Part shown: piece after piece, positions 44,698 through 56,407 of the stretch | Position numbering within the stretch: the first letter of the stretch is position 1 | Layout of the letters: each line of letters starts with the position of its first letter | Source of the DNA: Stenocarpella maydis | Lineage: Eukaryota > Ascomycota > Sordariomycetes > Diaporthales > Diaporthaceae | Reading direction: 5' to 3' | NCBI GenBank assembly: GCA_002270565.1 | Contig: NQMI01000008.1 | Span: 190,807-254,806, forward strand | DNA: 64,000 nt | Translations under genes and position numbers: made by a program | The notes under the pieces: model-generated | Databases searched by the model: none | Told to the model about the DNA's origin: nothing | The model's input: the letters and a program-made list of their open reading frames with translations, nothing else

Positions 44698-45220
44698 AAC
44701 TCCAAGCTATGCTCTATGATACCACTAATGTGAGCCGATGAGAGCTGTACACCTGGGCCATTCCCAATCAGCATTCTGGCATTGAGAGAAATAGGAGCGC
44801 TCTATAAGTCATATCCTGTTTTGGTGGTCCCCAGCATCACGCACCAGCCATTCAAGTGTACCAGTTGGTTCGTTGCCCTATCAGTTTCTCACAGATACAA
44901 GCCGTTAGAAGGAGCCATCGCCACTTCTTAATTGCATTGACACTGTTGAGCAGGGGTATTGATTGCGCCTGCTTCACTCAAATATTGGCAACTGCCTTGC
45001 TCGGGCCTGGAATGCCGGAATGCTTACCATTGGGTTCAATCATTTCGACTGTCACCCGTTTCGCCACGCTTTATCAACATCACTGGTTAGCTACCACAAC
45101 AATATTTACTCCGCGAAACAGCAACGCATTTCTACCGGCATGCTCTTTGGCAGTCTCCGTCAATTCTCATATACCTCCCGTTGCCATTCGAGACACCCAC
45201 TATTCGATTCCATCAGCACA
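44698..45220. other. Intergenic spacer
   Basis: 3' region of PSD1 and probable leader of the next gene. It is open in the frame of the downstream gene from 44963, but composition changes at the 45221 ATG. No separate gene seen. Confidence 0.5.
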
Positions 45221-46027
45221 ATGACCATAGGCGCTAGACGAGACGGGTGGTTGATTCTGACCGAGGAAACCACCAGGTCCACGACGCCCTACGGACAAGG
45301 ACTTATAGATGCTCCCCTCCATTGGCAACTACCCAGCCCTGACGCCAACGGACAGAGCCATTCGCCCGGCGGCACCTCCTCTTCCACGTGTCGCAGCTTA
45401 GACCGTGGCGAGCAAGATGGCTTTGACATACTCACGGCCCGAAGCCATCACGCCAGCCCGTCCCAGAGCGAACACCCGGGTTATTACCAAATCACATGTC
45501 CGGCAAATGTCTAGGATAGCTCGCCCGACAGCGAGGAGAAAGTTTCCAGGCCCCTTGACCTGACAATCCGCGCCGTCAACCCGGCCGAGGCGCCCTTGTC
45601 CGTGGATACCCTGTCTTTCCCGAGGAGGCCGAGCCTGCCGCGGATCCGGACCTCAATGTACAACGAAGCCAAGGTTCTTATCCCCGTGGAATCGTCTTCC
45701 AGCACTGAAGTTGCCCCGCCGTCGGCTTCCGAGAAGCCGTGCGTTGAGGATAAGGAGCGTTGGAGCACGCAGCAAGGCCAGCCGGACACGATCCGGGACT
45801 ATGCCGGTGAGTCCATTGGCGTGCTTCTCCGACCCAATTCCGGAGGAGCGCTGACTGGCCCCCCAGCCTTACTTGAGAAGAAGTTCTCGGTCCAATGTGG
45901 GATAGAAGACATCGACGAAAAGCTCTTTCAGAAGCCGTCTTTGGCGTCAAGGCTACGTCGGTTTTCGAAGTCAAAGATGAGTAGGTGTTTCGGGTTTATG
46001 AAGCGGTGGAAGAGTTTTTGGAAGTAG
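45221..46027 (+). pseudogene. Unknown fungal gene interrupted by one in-frame TAG
   Basis: One frame is open for 268 codons except for a single TAG at 45512-45514 (codon 98). The ATG has an A at -3 (CACAATG). The first part is Ser/Thr-rich; the second contains RPSLPRIRTSMYNEAKVLIP and ends in a basic stretch (SRLRRFSKSKMSRCFGFMKR). Both halves have coding-like composition and there is no indel between them. Either the allele carries a recent nonsense change (CAG to TAG would do it), or the TAG is read through, or a weakly signalled intron removes it. I do not recognise the protein. Confidence 0.5.
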
Positions 46028-48064
46028 AGGTCGGTCGCGGCGATCTTCCGAGGGAATATTGTCTGTGTTGTTGCATTTCGACATCAAACAAGCGAAGCGC
46101 CGGTGTTACCATGCTACCGGTAGACTTTCAATTTTGTACTGACCAGCGAACAATGTTTAGTCCAGTGCACTACGAATGCAATTAAAATTTTATGAATATA
46201 TCCAGCAGTTTTCAAATTCCGAAGTGAGCTTCTTCTGCCATTGTTATCTGGCGCAAGAATTCTATTATAGTCCACGTATCGGGCGGACGCCAGTACATGC
46301 AGGTATTCCTAAATCAAGCCTGTCTTCAGATAGCCACCGGTCAGATCTTGAAGACCTCTCGGAAAAGCCATTGAATATCCAGGAACTAAATGCATGATGT
46401 GGCTTGTCTGCTGCACAACTGCCGGATCTGACGCATCAACAAGGCATAGGCGGAGATAGACGTGCGCCTGTCAGAAGTGCTCGTGTTCCTTTAGGAAGCC
46501 GGAGAACAGCCCGCAGGGCGGGAGATTCCTATTAGGTCGTGCAACGGACAGTATTGAGATCGTCAAGCTTCCTACCCCGTGGTGTACAGTCTGAACTTGC
46601 AACAGAATGACGAGGCTGACAGTTGAGTGCGCTACCCCCCCCCCCTCCTCCACCTCAGACAAAAGTCTTGTAGACATGTAGCGTACCTCGTTCGTGCCGT
46701 GGTAGCCCCACTCAAAATTACTGTAGGAGGATTTCCCAACCGATATGAAGGGACAAAGGTCCAAGGTTCAGCAATATCAATGGCCGTACGTATTTGCTGG
46801 AGATGCCTACAGCCCACCGATCTCAGACGTGCACATTTGCACACACATACACCCTGGCCCACAAACAGGAAGGTCACCGGGGATCTTTCCGATTTCCTAT
46901 CTGTTTCCCGATGCAGATCCAGCGAAAGAAAGCCTCCCTTGTGCGCCCGCCCAGAGACGGGTACACCCACACCCCACACCCCGGCGAGCAAACCACGTGT
47001 GGTCAACGCATCTTCCAGAATGAGACAAGGCGACAGATTGAGCCGTACCCCCATTGGCTTGCAGGTGAACCCGGTTTCTCCCTGGAGGGTGGTAATATTG
47101 CTGAGGCTCAGTACGGGGGCGACTATTGAAAGATAAAGAAAACAATGGGGTGGCACTTGTGCGACACATTGATAACCCCCCGTCCCCCATTCTATGTGCT
47201 ACCCACCGAGTCTCTCATTCGCTGGGCGAGGCGGGATGAAGTGCGAGATAGATGAACACACACCCCTCCTCCTGTGTGGTCGGCATTCATACAACAGGCT
47301 GACAATTTTATAGGGACCCAAGCCGGGTACGAGGACCACCAGCAGGCTGAAGGGGGCAGGCGAGGCCCAGCCGGAGCAGATTGGGGCAGCATGGCGTGGT
47401 CATGTGTACTCCGTTTTGGGGGTCAATGAGTGGGAATCTTCCTGCCGCTTTGTCGCACAGAGGGCAAATAGCGCTGACAGGTTTTCGTTTCCGATGTTCG
47501 CGCACCAGGGAATAGGGGGCTGGATACCGTGCTGTGATTGATGTCCTTCGCGACACCTGAGACCCAGGTATCGGGGGTGGGCTTGGAGACGATAAAATTT
47601 TATCAAGGTGTGATGGCGGTTTGGGGGGGGGATCCTTTCTATGACATGCTACTCATCTAAACATACATGCTCATTACCTGGGAAGGGTTTCCATAGTACA
47701 ATTTGCGCATCGAAATCTGCACCAAGGATCCTGCGAGGCCAACTGACGGCTGGGTATCTCGAAAAAAGACAAAAGCAAACAACTTCACGCTTTTTGCTTA
47801 ATGATGTGGTCCCACAATAGCCCTACGCGCCTCGCTGATTACCAAATGGCAAGCAAATGTTTCCAAGCAGTGGACAAGGCCGCTGGATATCAAAACATGG
47901 TGTCCCCCACCGAGGTGGTCGAACAGTTCACTGGTCCTTGCGCCTCTTCCGTGTCTGTAACTCGGATTTTTGGCGGCAAAACGTATCGTGTAGATATGTC
48001 GTACGGCATACCTCCCACGATCCTCCACTCTGAGGAGGAACAAAGACAAGAAGAAATAAATACA
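46028..48064. other. Intergenic spacer
   Basis: About 2 kb between converging genes. Poly-C runs lie near 46637 and G-runs near 47624. Frames up to 174 codons exist on both strands but look like chance and overlap each other. No supported gene. Confidence 0.55.
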
Positions 48065-49873
48065 TCATGGTGTTGAGCCTGCAGCCGGGGTGGGCTCATC
48101 TTGTGGGTCGCCCTGCAGGCTCGAATTGGCTGGCGATTCCGTGAACACAGGTTGACCTTGCGTATACTCGGACGTGACGGGCCCCTTGTACCGCTCGGGA
48201 GGCAGACGTGCCTGCTCGTCCCTTGTCCAGTAGAATAGAACGTCCTGTTGCCACTGTTCTAAGTTGAGAATTTCTAGAGAAGAGGAAGAGACAAATAACG
48301 TGTACAAAAGCTCCACCTCGACGGCCGAGGTCCTCAACCTGTGTAGTAACCACCGGTTGATAAAGTCGGTCTTGTCGGATTCATTGGCGTCCTGGATAAG
48401 GTGCTCGATGAGATACTCCTTGGCAGCACGGGCGAACAATTCCGTCTTGAAAGGATAAAGAGGATCGGCATCCTTCACGCTCATAGCTCTCTTCAAGGCC
48501 GCCTTGGCCGTGATCGGGTGTTCCTCGATGAGGTGATTCGGGCTGTAGAGAAGGACGGCAAAACGGGAGGTGAACATTGAGCCGACATCCTTGCCTTCGG
48601 ATGGGTCGAGATTCAGGATCAGGTCATCACCAAGGTCCGGTTCAAATCTATAAGCCTCGTATAGAGGGGCGTGCTTGGGAAATACACCGCGATCCTGGCA
48701 CATTTGTCGAAGCCGTTCCACGTCTTCGCGAAGTCCTGCCATCTCGAGCGAGTTCTCTCCCACGTGGATATCGAAATCGCGGAGAAATTTCAAGTCTTGG
48801 GTATCAAGCTTCCTGGGAATCGCGTCGTTATTGGCTGGACGGTAGTCTCGGGCGAGCTTCATCTGAGCCTGGTCGCGTTCGATTGACTGTTTTCGGAGGA
48901 AGAGATCTTGATAATGCTCCTCGGACAGCTGGAGGTAGCCGACTGCTGACATGAACTTTTTATAGAGAGGGTGGAAGTCCTCGGGTTTCTCAGCGCCAAT
49001 GCCGAGGAGTAAAGGAGGAAGAGGAGAGGAGGGTCGGCGGCGCATAGGACCTGGAGGCTTCCCATTGCTCCTGATATCAGCACCCGGGCGTAGCTCGTTG
49101 ATGAGCAATTCTTCTGCAGAGTCAAGTTGAGCCTCGGCGTGATCCAGCCTCTCTTCCAGCGACTCAATGGTAGTTTCCTCATATTGGCATTTATCCCGTG
49201 CCTTTTGCATGCGGTCAAACAGCTCCCTCATGCGAGAGTGCGACGTAGCTAGTACATTTGTGCCGGCGCTGCACGTCAGGAGAGGCCGCAGGAACGACAT
49301 GAAGACGTTGTCGGCCGCGTCTCTGCGCAATCGGCTTCTTTGTGCCTTGCTCCTCAAGGTCATGATGTCGGCCCGGATTGCTCTGACCTCGTCTCTCTTG
49401 GCCTCGAGATTCTTCCATGTGGCCTCCAGGGGACCACACGCTCGTGTTTCGAATGAGGAATTTTCATCTTCTTCTGATGGGTAGTACGGCCCTGTCTTAA
49501 ACCTTGCGGAGACGGCAACAGGAGAACGATTGCCGATATGAAGATGAGATCCGCTAGCGGACGTCGAAGATCGGTAACTGGTGGAGCTGGATGCATTGCT
49601 CGAGTAGGAACTGGAACTCGACTCTATGCCCGTTTGAAAAGCATGGTGAGTTGGGCTTGGGCCAGCAGGCCGGTGGTGAACAGATACAGGCCCCCCCTCC
49701 CAGCGATGCGTGGGCGCAGTTGGAGGCACAGAAGAGCTTCTAACGGGACTTGGCCGTTCCTTGTCTTGGAGGTCGTGTGGCTGGGCCGGAGGGGTGGCCC
49801 TTCCAGGAAGTGGTAGTCGTCGTGATATGTGCTGGATACTGGAGAGCCATCCTCTGGGCTCACGTTCTGCCAT
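48065..49873 (-). CDS. Coiled-coil protein of unknown function
   Basis: Intronless, 602 residues. The first 140 residues are Ser/Pro-rich and probably disordered, with a Ser run (SSSSSYSSNASSSTSY). From about residue 150 a long alpha-helical, charged region begins (LEATWKNLEAKRDEVRAIRAD), and a second helical segment (TTIESLEERLDHAEAQLDSAEELL) is typical heptad coiled coil. The C-terminal third is folded-looking (YEAYRFEPDLGDDLILNLD; PFKTELFARAAKEYLIEHLI; FINRWLLHRLR), and the tail is acidic and Pro-rich. It looks like one of the conserved but unnamed proteins of filamentous ascomycetes. No catalytic motif is visible. The ATG is the first in the frame and follows an untranslatable stretch. 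Confidence 0.85.
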   Translation of the reverse strand: MAEREPRGWLSSIQHISRRLPLPGRATPPAQPHDLQDKERPSPVRSSSVPPTAPTHRWEGGPVSVHHRPAGPSPTHHAFQTGIESSSSSYSSNASSSTSYRSSTSASGSHLHIGNRSPVAVSARFKTGPYYPSEEDENSSFETRACGPLEATWKNLEAKRDEVRAIRADIMTLRSKAQRSRLRRDAADNVFMSFLRPLLTCSAGTNVLATSHSRMRELFDRMQKARDKCQYEETTIESLEERLDHAEAQLDSAEELLINELRPGADIRSNGKPPGPMRRRPSSPLPPLLLGIGAEKPEDFHPLYKKFMSAVGYLQLSEEHYQDLFLRKQSIERDQAQMKLARDYRPANNDAIPRKLDTQDLKFLRDFDIHVGENSLEMAGLREDVERLRQMCQDRGVFPKHAPLYEAYRFEPDLGDDLILNLDPSEGKDVGSMFTSRFAVLLYSPNHLIEEHPITAKAALKRAMSVKDADPLYPFKTELFARAAKEYLIEHLIQDANESDKTDFINRWLLHRLRTSAVEVELLYTLFVSSSSLEILNLEQWQQDVLFYWTRDEQARLPPERYKGPVTSEYTQGQPVFTESPANSSLQGDPQDEPTPAAGSTP

Positions 49874-52001
49874 GTGATGATGTAGAGCTCATGCTCATGA
49901 CCTGAGCGAGGAAAGGCGGGTAGCCCGTGGTGTCTTAGGAAGCGTGGGGGCCAGAGGCAGAGGTATTAGGATGTTTCATGGAATCCACAGACGGGACGCA
50001 CAGTGTGGAAAGGGCCAGGGAAGTCGAGGAGTATGTATGGTGGCAGGTGATGTTGGAAGTCAGTCAGGCAAACTGGTGTGCTTATTAGCATCAAACGCAG
50101 TCCCGAAGCCAGAGCGGCCGCATTCAGGTTCCAGCTAGGCAGAGGAGAGAGGGACGGGCCGTCCGCCTGGAAAGCTAAAATATGGAAAGGGTGACCCTGT
50201 ACGTGGGGTACTACACCCCCCACCCCCAAGGATGCAGCGATGCAGCGGCAGCAGCGCTGCAGAACAGTAGGCACACAGTGGAGAGGATGGATGCGCCACA
50301 CAAGCTAGCCCACGCCCCCTCGCAAAATCTCAAAAGAATCACCACCAACCATCACCGGGCCTCCAATCAGCTTGACAGTCAGCCCACCTGCCCGCTTGAC
50401 ATTCAACACCTGTGCGACACAGCGCGGGACTCTGGAGGCGGGCGTGCGAGCCACGGCCGCGTGTCTTTGTTTGACCGGCTATTGCGCATCCCTGGTTGTG
50501 TAAGTATGCAGGTGTGCCGCCAACTTTAGCCTGCTCCCTTCCACGGCACTGATTGGGAGCCCATCCTCTCGCTACTGCACAGCGCGGTTCGCAAGGGTCG
50601 CACCTGTTCCCACGGGACGACTTGCTGCTTGCTTCAGGAGGAACCCCTGGCCTGCCTATATTGCCTCTCGTATATTCTGCAGCGTCTTGGCCCTCCAACG
50701 CTGGCCTCTCTCACCCTCTCCCCAGCCTTCGCGCAGAGTTGCAGCGTCAATGTAGACCGTGCGACCTGACTGCTCTCTCGCGGATGCGAGTCGTGGAGCT
50801 TGCAAGGGACACAAGGCAGTCAATACGCTGCAGTCCGCTCGACAAACTACCGGGTTCGGCGCCGCCCCACCCTGTAGTTTGTTTCTCACCCTCGCCCTCC
50901 CTTCAGAGGCTGTCACCCAGAGTCTCCCTCGTCCGCCCCTCAGCCAGATGAGACCTTGCTCAGTCTCCGGGTTCCAGGCATCCAGCTAGTCACCACTGTG
51001 GAGAGATGCACGGTCCAAAGCGCCGAATCGACAGGGCTGCCCCTCTCTCTGTCGCTTATCCCGAGGGGCGGTGGCTCCAGAATCCTGGGCCACTAATAAG
51101 TGATATCGCGCCTTCTCCCTCTCCGGATGCCTCAGGATTGGAGGCGTGTTGGGCGCTTCCCTCGGCCGCCCACACCCGTCCACCACACAAGGCAGTCCAC
51201 CCGGCACCATCATCCTGTCATAAGGCGGCAGGATGGCAGGATGGCAGGATGGCAGTATATGCCCCTTGACCCTCAACCGTCTCCCGCCTCCGCTTCTTCC
51301 CTTCGAGGGGGTGTGCTCCGAGCCCTTATAGATTGCCCGGATTATCGGTTACAGGAACCTATTGGCTGCGGTGGGGTCACGCGTCGCCACGGATCGTAAG
51401 AGAGGGTGGGGTTGGGTGTTGCGCAGTGCTTCACAGTCACAAGCAAAGTCCAAGTCCCGGACTGTGGTCCACAGCATGCATGCGCTTGGCCCGGCTGCTT
51501 TCCGGCCTAGATCGAAGCCTCTGGACAGCAGCGACATGCTCCGTGGACGCACAACCGCCATAGACAGCTCATCTGTGACGCCGACCCTCCAGCTTGCCCT
51601 CGGCTCGCTCACAGCGTTGCTGCCGCACACCCTGCGGCGACACCACGCAGTGCCTGCCGTCATCGGCTCATTACCAGACCGGTGAGTTTTGCGGCTCAAA
51701 ATCCCCATCCCAGGTACAAGAGACACCACACCACCCAGCATCTCAATGAGACCTTGGGACCCACCCCAACCCGTGAGCTTCTATGCGGATGCCAGACTAG
51801 TAGATCAGCACCGGTCCCACTCCTTTCCTGTTCTATCTGGCGGCAAACCCCTCAAATTCCTCTGTTCAGCCCCTCTAGTATTACTTGTACCTTCTTGGAT
51901 TATCCTACGTCTGCGACGATTGCCACGTTTTTGTCCCGTTCCTTCGTGTCAACCGGTCGTCTATCTCTCGCTCATATGGCCTCGGCGACCGACATGTGAC
52001 C
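49874..52001. other. Intergenic spacer
   Basis: About 2.1 kb upstream of two divergent genes. It holds an octamer array (GGCAGGAT x3.5) at 51227-51255. No supported gene; the last 300 bases are C/T-rich and probably the leader of the DUF6590 gene. Confidence 0.55.
51227..51255. repeat. Octamer tandem repeat (GGCAGGAT)n
   Basis: Three and a half perfect direct copies of GGCAGGAT. Confidence 0.9.
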
Positions 52002-54351
52002 ATGGACGACTCTGTTATTTGGAACTATGACAAGCCTGTCTACGACCAACAAAGAGGCCGCTGGTACTTTGAGGGCCGGAGGTCGGGTGCGCTCAAGATT
52101 CTGCCATCTAGTCATTTCTTTGGTGTAGGCTGATCCATGGTCTAATCCCACCGTCCTTCAGATGGATCCAGAGTTCGAAAGTACCCCGCGGTTGATGATG
52201 GCCAAGCGGCCCAACACGACACAAGAAGTAGCTACCAGGTGACGCCTCGCAACGATGCTTCGGCCCTTGCAGCAAGCGTGCAGGCTTTGAGCATCCAGCC
52301 TGTAGGGTCCTATGACGGCGACGCCCAACACTACACCACTGTTCAGCCTGGTGGGTTCAGCCCAGGTACGCGCTCTCCTCCTCAAGTGCTTGGCACGAGC
52401 TGCTGGACCAGCGCGAGGCCACTCACAAGTACTACCAGGGAGTCCGATCCAAGGACAGACGTGGCCCGAACGCCGGCCCTCCGGGTACTCAACCACAGGG
52501 TCGACAACTACCACGGCAACCGTGGCGGGATCGCAGCAGGTCGACCATGATTTGTATTCTCAAAGCCCGGAGAACCCCTCGCCAGGCATCCGGAGCGACG
52601 CACATTACCAGGACAGCCGTGCCCAACGCACTTACGAAACAGAGACCTCAGGTAGGTCAGGTCACCAACAGTATGACGATGCAAAGAGGGAGCAGCCGGT
52701 GTCTTCCTACCAAGCGCATGGCGCTTCTGCCTACGATCAACAGAGCGTGTCCGGGAACAGCCTGTACGGGGCGTACGGCGGTAATCAAGCTTACAGTGAT
52801 GGCTATGTCGGCTCGTCGTCCACGCTGAGTAAGGGCGCTCCTTCCACAATAGCAAGTGTCGTGGGTTAATATAATCTCAGTGGATTCGACCTCAAAAGAC
52901 ACCAGAGCGCAAGAAAGGTCACGAAAGCACAAGCACGGAAGCAAATCCAAGGGAAAAGGTCGCGCGGAAGCGGGTCCGTATGGCAGTGGTGGCGGCGAGG
53001 GTAAGTCGCTGGCGTACAACTTGCCACCACAGCCCAGCAGCGACAGGAATTTGCAACACGAGTACTACCAAAGCTATTCCTATGGTTCTGACGGCGGACA
53101 TTCATACGCTACTAGCCCATATGACGCCCAGGCTAGCTATGGAGGACAAACTGATCAAGCTTCCAGCCAAGGTAAGTGACCAAGTTTAGGAATACAATGT
53201 AGCACTGCTTACAGTGAGTATCCATGAAGCGTCAAGATACAGCACCAGTCCGAGTAGCACATCGCAGACGGCCCCTAGGAGTTTCCCCAATATTTCCGTC
53301 GAAGAAGCGATTGGAAGCGCCGACGGGGACCTCCAATCGCTGACAAGAGGCATGTACGAGCAAGGAGGTGGAGGCGGCGGGCCGTCGACGGGATGTGAGT
53401 GAGATGATGATGTACAAGTAATTCTGGCATAACATTTGGCTGATAACTCCACAGACCGAGGTTCCACATACCAGCCTTCGGCTGGTGATGACCTTCCACC
53501 GCCCAAGTCGCATTCGAAATCAACCAGGCCAGATGTCATCAGGGGCATACCAGCGAATTCAGAGTATCTTGATGGCAGTATGTAGAGGCGGCACACGAAC
53601 GATTCAACAACAGACCGGGTTAGCCTAACACTCTTAGGGTACCAAATCGAGCCGTCGACAAAATTCGAACCAGGAAGCGTGAGACAACCCCGACGCGCAC
53701 TTCTTTACTTGCTTTCCCCCCACTAACACGAAACTGTCAGGTTTTTAAAGTGATGTGGTCCGAGCCGAAAGGAGGGACCATTCCCGGTGGAGGCAGCAGG
53801 TTTTCTGACACCCTCCTACAAGACCACATGAGTGGGGTGTGGACAGGTTTCCGCCGCTTCATCGTCATCAGAAATGGCGAGGGCCACTGCAGCTGCGTGT
53901 AAGATTTCTCTTGGCGTCGATCATACGTCAGTAGTGTTGTATGTGCTGAATCTGGAACAGACCCATTCTGACCTACGGAAAGCTCGGGTGCCTCAAGGCT
54001 GGAGTCAAGCCACATCACCATGGCATCGTCTACGAGAGCGGCCAACAGCCAGTCAGACTGCCGAACGAGCCGGCCCTCAGGTTTGATCCTATCTGTATGG
54101 AGATGAATTCCGGCGAGCACATCTCGGGCGAGTCGAGGGTCAACTACTCGAAGCTCGTGACGGTTGAGCACAATGTGAAGGTGCTCTTTGTGGGCCGCAT
54201 CCTCTACGACGACTGGCCCATCGTGCAGCAGGCTGTCGATGAGTGCTGGGACGCCAAAAAGTCGCACCACGGCTCCGGCGGGGGCCACAGCGGCCACGGC
54301 CACGGGCATGGCCACCGCAGCGGTCATCGGAAGAGGAGCAAGGGGTTGTAG
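52002..54351 (+). CDS. DUF6590 domain protein, nine exons
   Basis: Exons 52002-52086, 52162-52365, 52439-52828, 52881-53171, 53215-53394, 53455-53577, 53638-53678, 53741-53898 and 53961-54351 join in frame to 620 residues; introns are 43-75 bp with GT-AG ends. The N-terminus has MDDSVIWNYDKPVYDQQRGRW, then about 350 residues rich in Ser, Tyr, Gln and Gly (disordered). The C-terminal domain carries VFKVMWSEP, then FRRFIVIRNGEGHCSCVPILTYG, then HHGIVYESG and KLVTVEHNVKVLFVGRIL, the pattern of the fungal DUF6590 domain (function unknown). The tail is His/Gly-rich (HGSGGGHSGHGHGHGHRSGH). The first donor (GTGCGC) is weak, and exon 3 could begin nine bases earlier at TACTACCAG in the same frame. 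Confidence 0.82.
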
Positions 54352-56407
54352 CCGGCAACGCAGCAGCAACAAGCCATCGGGTGCTGTGCTATTCCGAGAA
54401 GACGGCGGCCCATTCCGACGGGCGCACATATCACAGGTGCGGCTTCGGCTCAGAACAAATTTTGACACAATACGTTACTCGAGGGTGCTTCGAAAGCCTC
54501 TCCCATATACGCTTTCGAGGGGCTTAACGCGGCAGCATTCGAGGTTCAACTCCCGATTGGCAGGCAGCTTGGCCAATGTTCCTCTCATCGTCTCTCCTTT
54601 CTTCATTTCACCAGTGGATTCTGCTGGACGGATTTGAGCCCAGGTACCTGGCCATCTCGGCTCAACCTCGGCTGGAGGCCGGAGATGGGCGTTTTCGGGC
54701 AGACTGAACACGGCGGGAATGCCACGGCGTGGCAGCCGTGACAATAACGACGACAGGGACGCGGGAAACAACCGCGGTGTTTTGCTATTACTGGTTTCTT
54801 TTGTCCGGTTCAAATTCCTTCTTGTGTGGAGGTGAACAGTATCCAACACCATTAATTATGAGTCCATGAGAGCCTGCCTGCCTACCTACACTAGGTGGGC
54901 AGCAATTATTTGGTAGTAGTGGGAGGACGGGTTCCTGACGCATGTGATAGTCGCACCTCTGATGGCTGCAGTCTCCAAACTGCTCGTGTTAGGTTCAACG
55001 AATTTGCAGTGCCAATAAAATTGTAAAACCTGGGCAAGGTCGAGCTGGGACAGAGCCAAAAGCAGATTAAGAAAGAAATAGAACCCAGCGCTGAAGCCCT
55101 GCATAACAGACAGACAAGTAGCAGGATTCGAGGAACCGTACGGCGTTGTCCGTTCAGTATCAGATCCAACGGCCCAACCAGGCTGCATGTGACAGCCGTT
55201 CAAGTGGGTCTAGACTTTCAGGGGCTGTTAGTGGACAGGTGGGCCTGTTTCCCGCCTCGGATATTTCTGCAGAGCCGGCCCAGGGAGCCAATGGAAAACC
55301 AGGGAAAGGAAGAAGAAAAGAAAGGAAAAATTCAACAGCAATCCCACGTCGGCTTGTGATGGGTGCACCCCCACTGCGGCTCTTGCCCCGGACCTCTGGA
55401 CCGCTTTACTTGTTCCCACGCAGGTAAGTTTTCTGGTAGCTGAGGGTAGTTAAAGCACTGTGCTGTGCCCACATTGTCGAGCTTGTGTGAATTAAGGCAG
55501 GCAAGCATGACAGCATCCCAAGTGTTTGGTCGATATCCCTATTCACCTTGGCGCTGTATCCTCCCGTCTGATGCGTGTTTGGTATTATTCAATTGCCCGT
55601 TCCCCCAAGGATACAGCCGTGCCGTGCAGCCTCGTGGGATGCCTTGCCTTGCATGTAAGTACCCGCCTTGCATTGTTGCGAAGCCCTGTAGGTTGTACGA
55701 TACTGGAGGGCCCACCCCCCTGCCAAAACGGAACTTACTGCCTCCCTAACCATGCCCTTGGGAGCTCCCATCACCCCACCTCTCTTCCCAGCAACAAACA
55801 ACTTTCGTCATAACCGCTGCCCTGTCACAGCAGTCATACATGTCACCATCGTTGCCTTGAACATACCCTTCAAATCATCACAAACCGCTCGTGCCACTGT
55901 TTTGCTGTTCATATTATTCGCGGTTGCATGTTCCCAATCCCTGCCCCTCTCCTTGAATCTCCCTGACGACCCCCCTCTCATCTTGCCTGCCATCCAACCC
56001 CCGTCAAAGCGGTTGCAAGACCCGACTGCGCGAAAACGTCGAATATCTTCCATCTTTCTTTTCGAGCGTCGCATCTTGTTCTACACTTACGACACATGGC
56101 TACTGCGTGAATTCGAAACCAACAAAGGCCACCTCGTCGGCAAGAACCGGCTGCTCTCGCGTCCGACGGCAGACTGCCACCAGGCAGACACGTCACGTTC
56201 GACAGCCCAGTCCGCAGTGACGAGGCCGGCCCAGCTATTCGACCTCACCCGCCCACTGCGCCTCGTCTCCTCGCATCACCCTGTGACTCAGGACGGTGGC
56301 ACAGAAGAACAGGCGCTCAATTGACACAAGAGCAACAGCCTTGCAAGAACCGCCCACCTCCTTGCACCTCTCCTCCACCTTGCTTCCCAGCGCTCCACGC
56401 ACAAACC
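54352..56407. other. Intergenic spacer and F-box gene leader
   Basis: About 2 kb without a supported gene. The stretch 55752-56400 is open in one frame but C/T-rich and Pro/Ser-heavy, more like a long leader than a protein. Confidence 0.5.
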
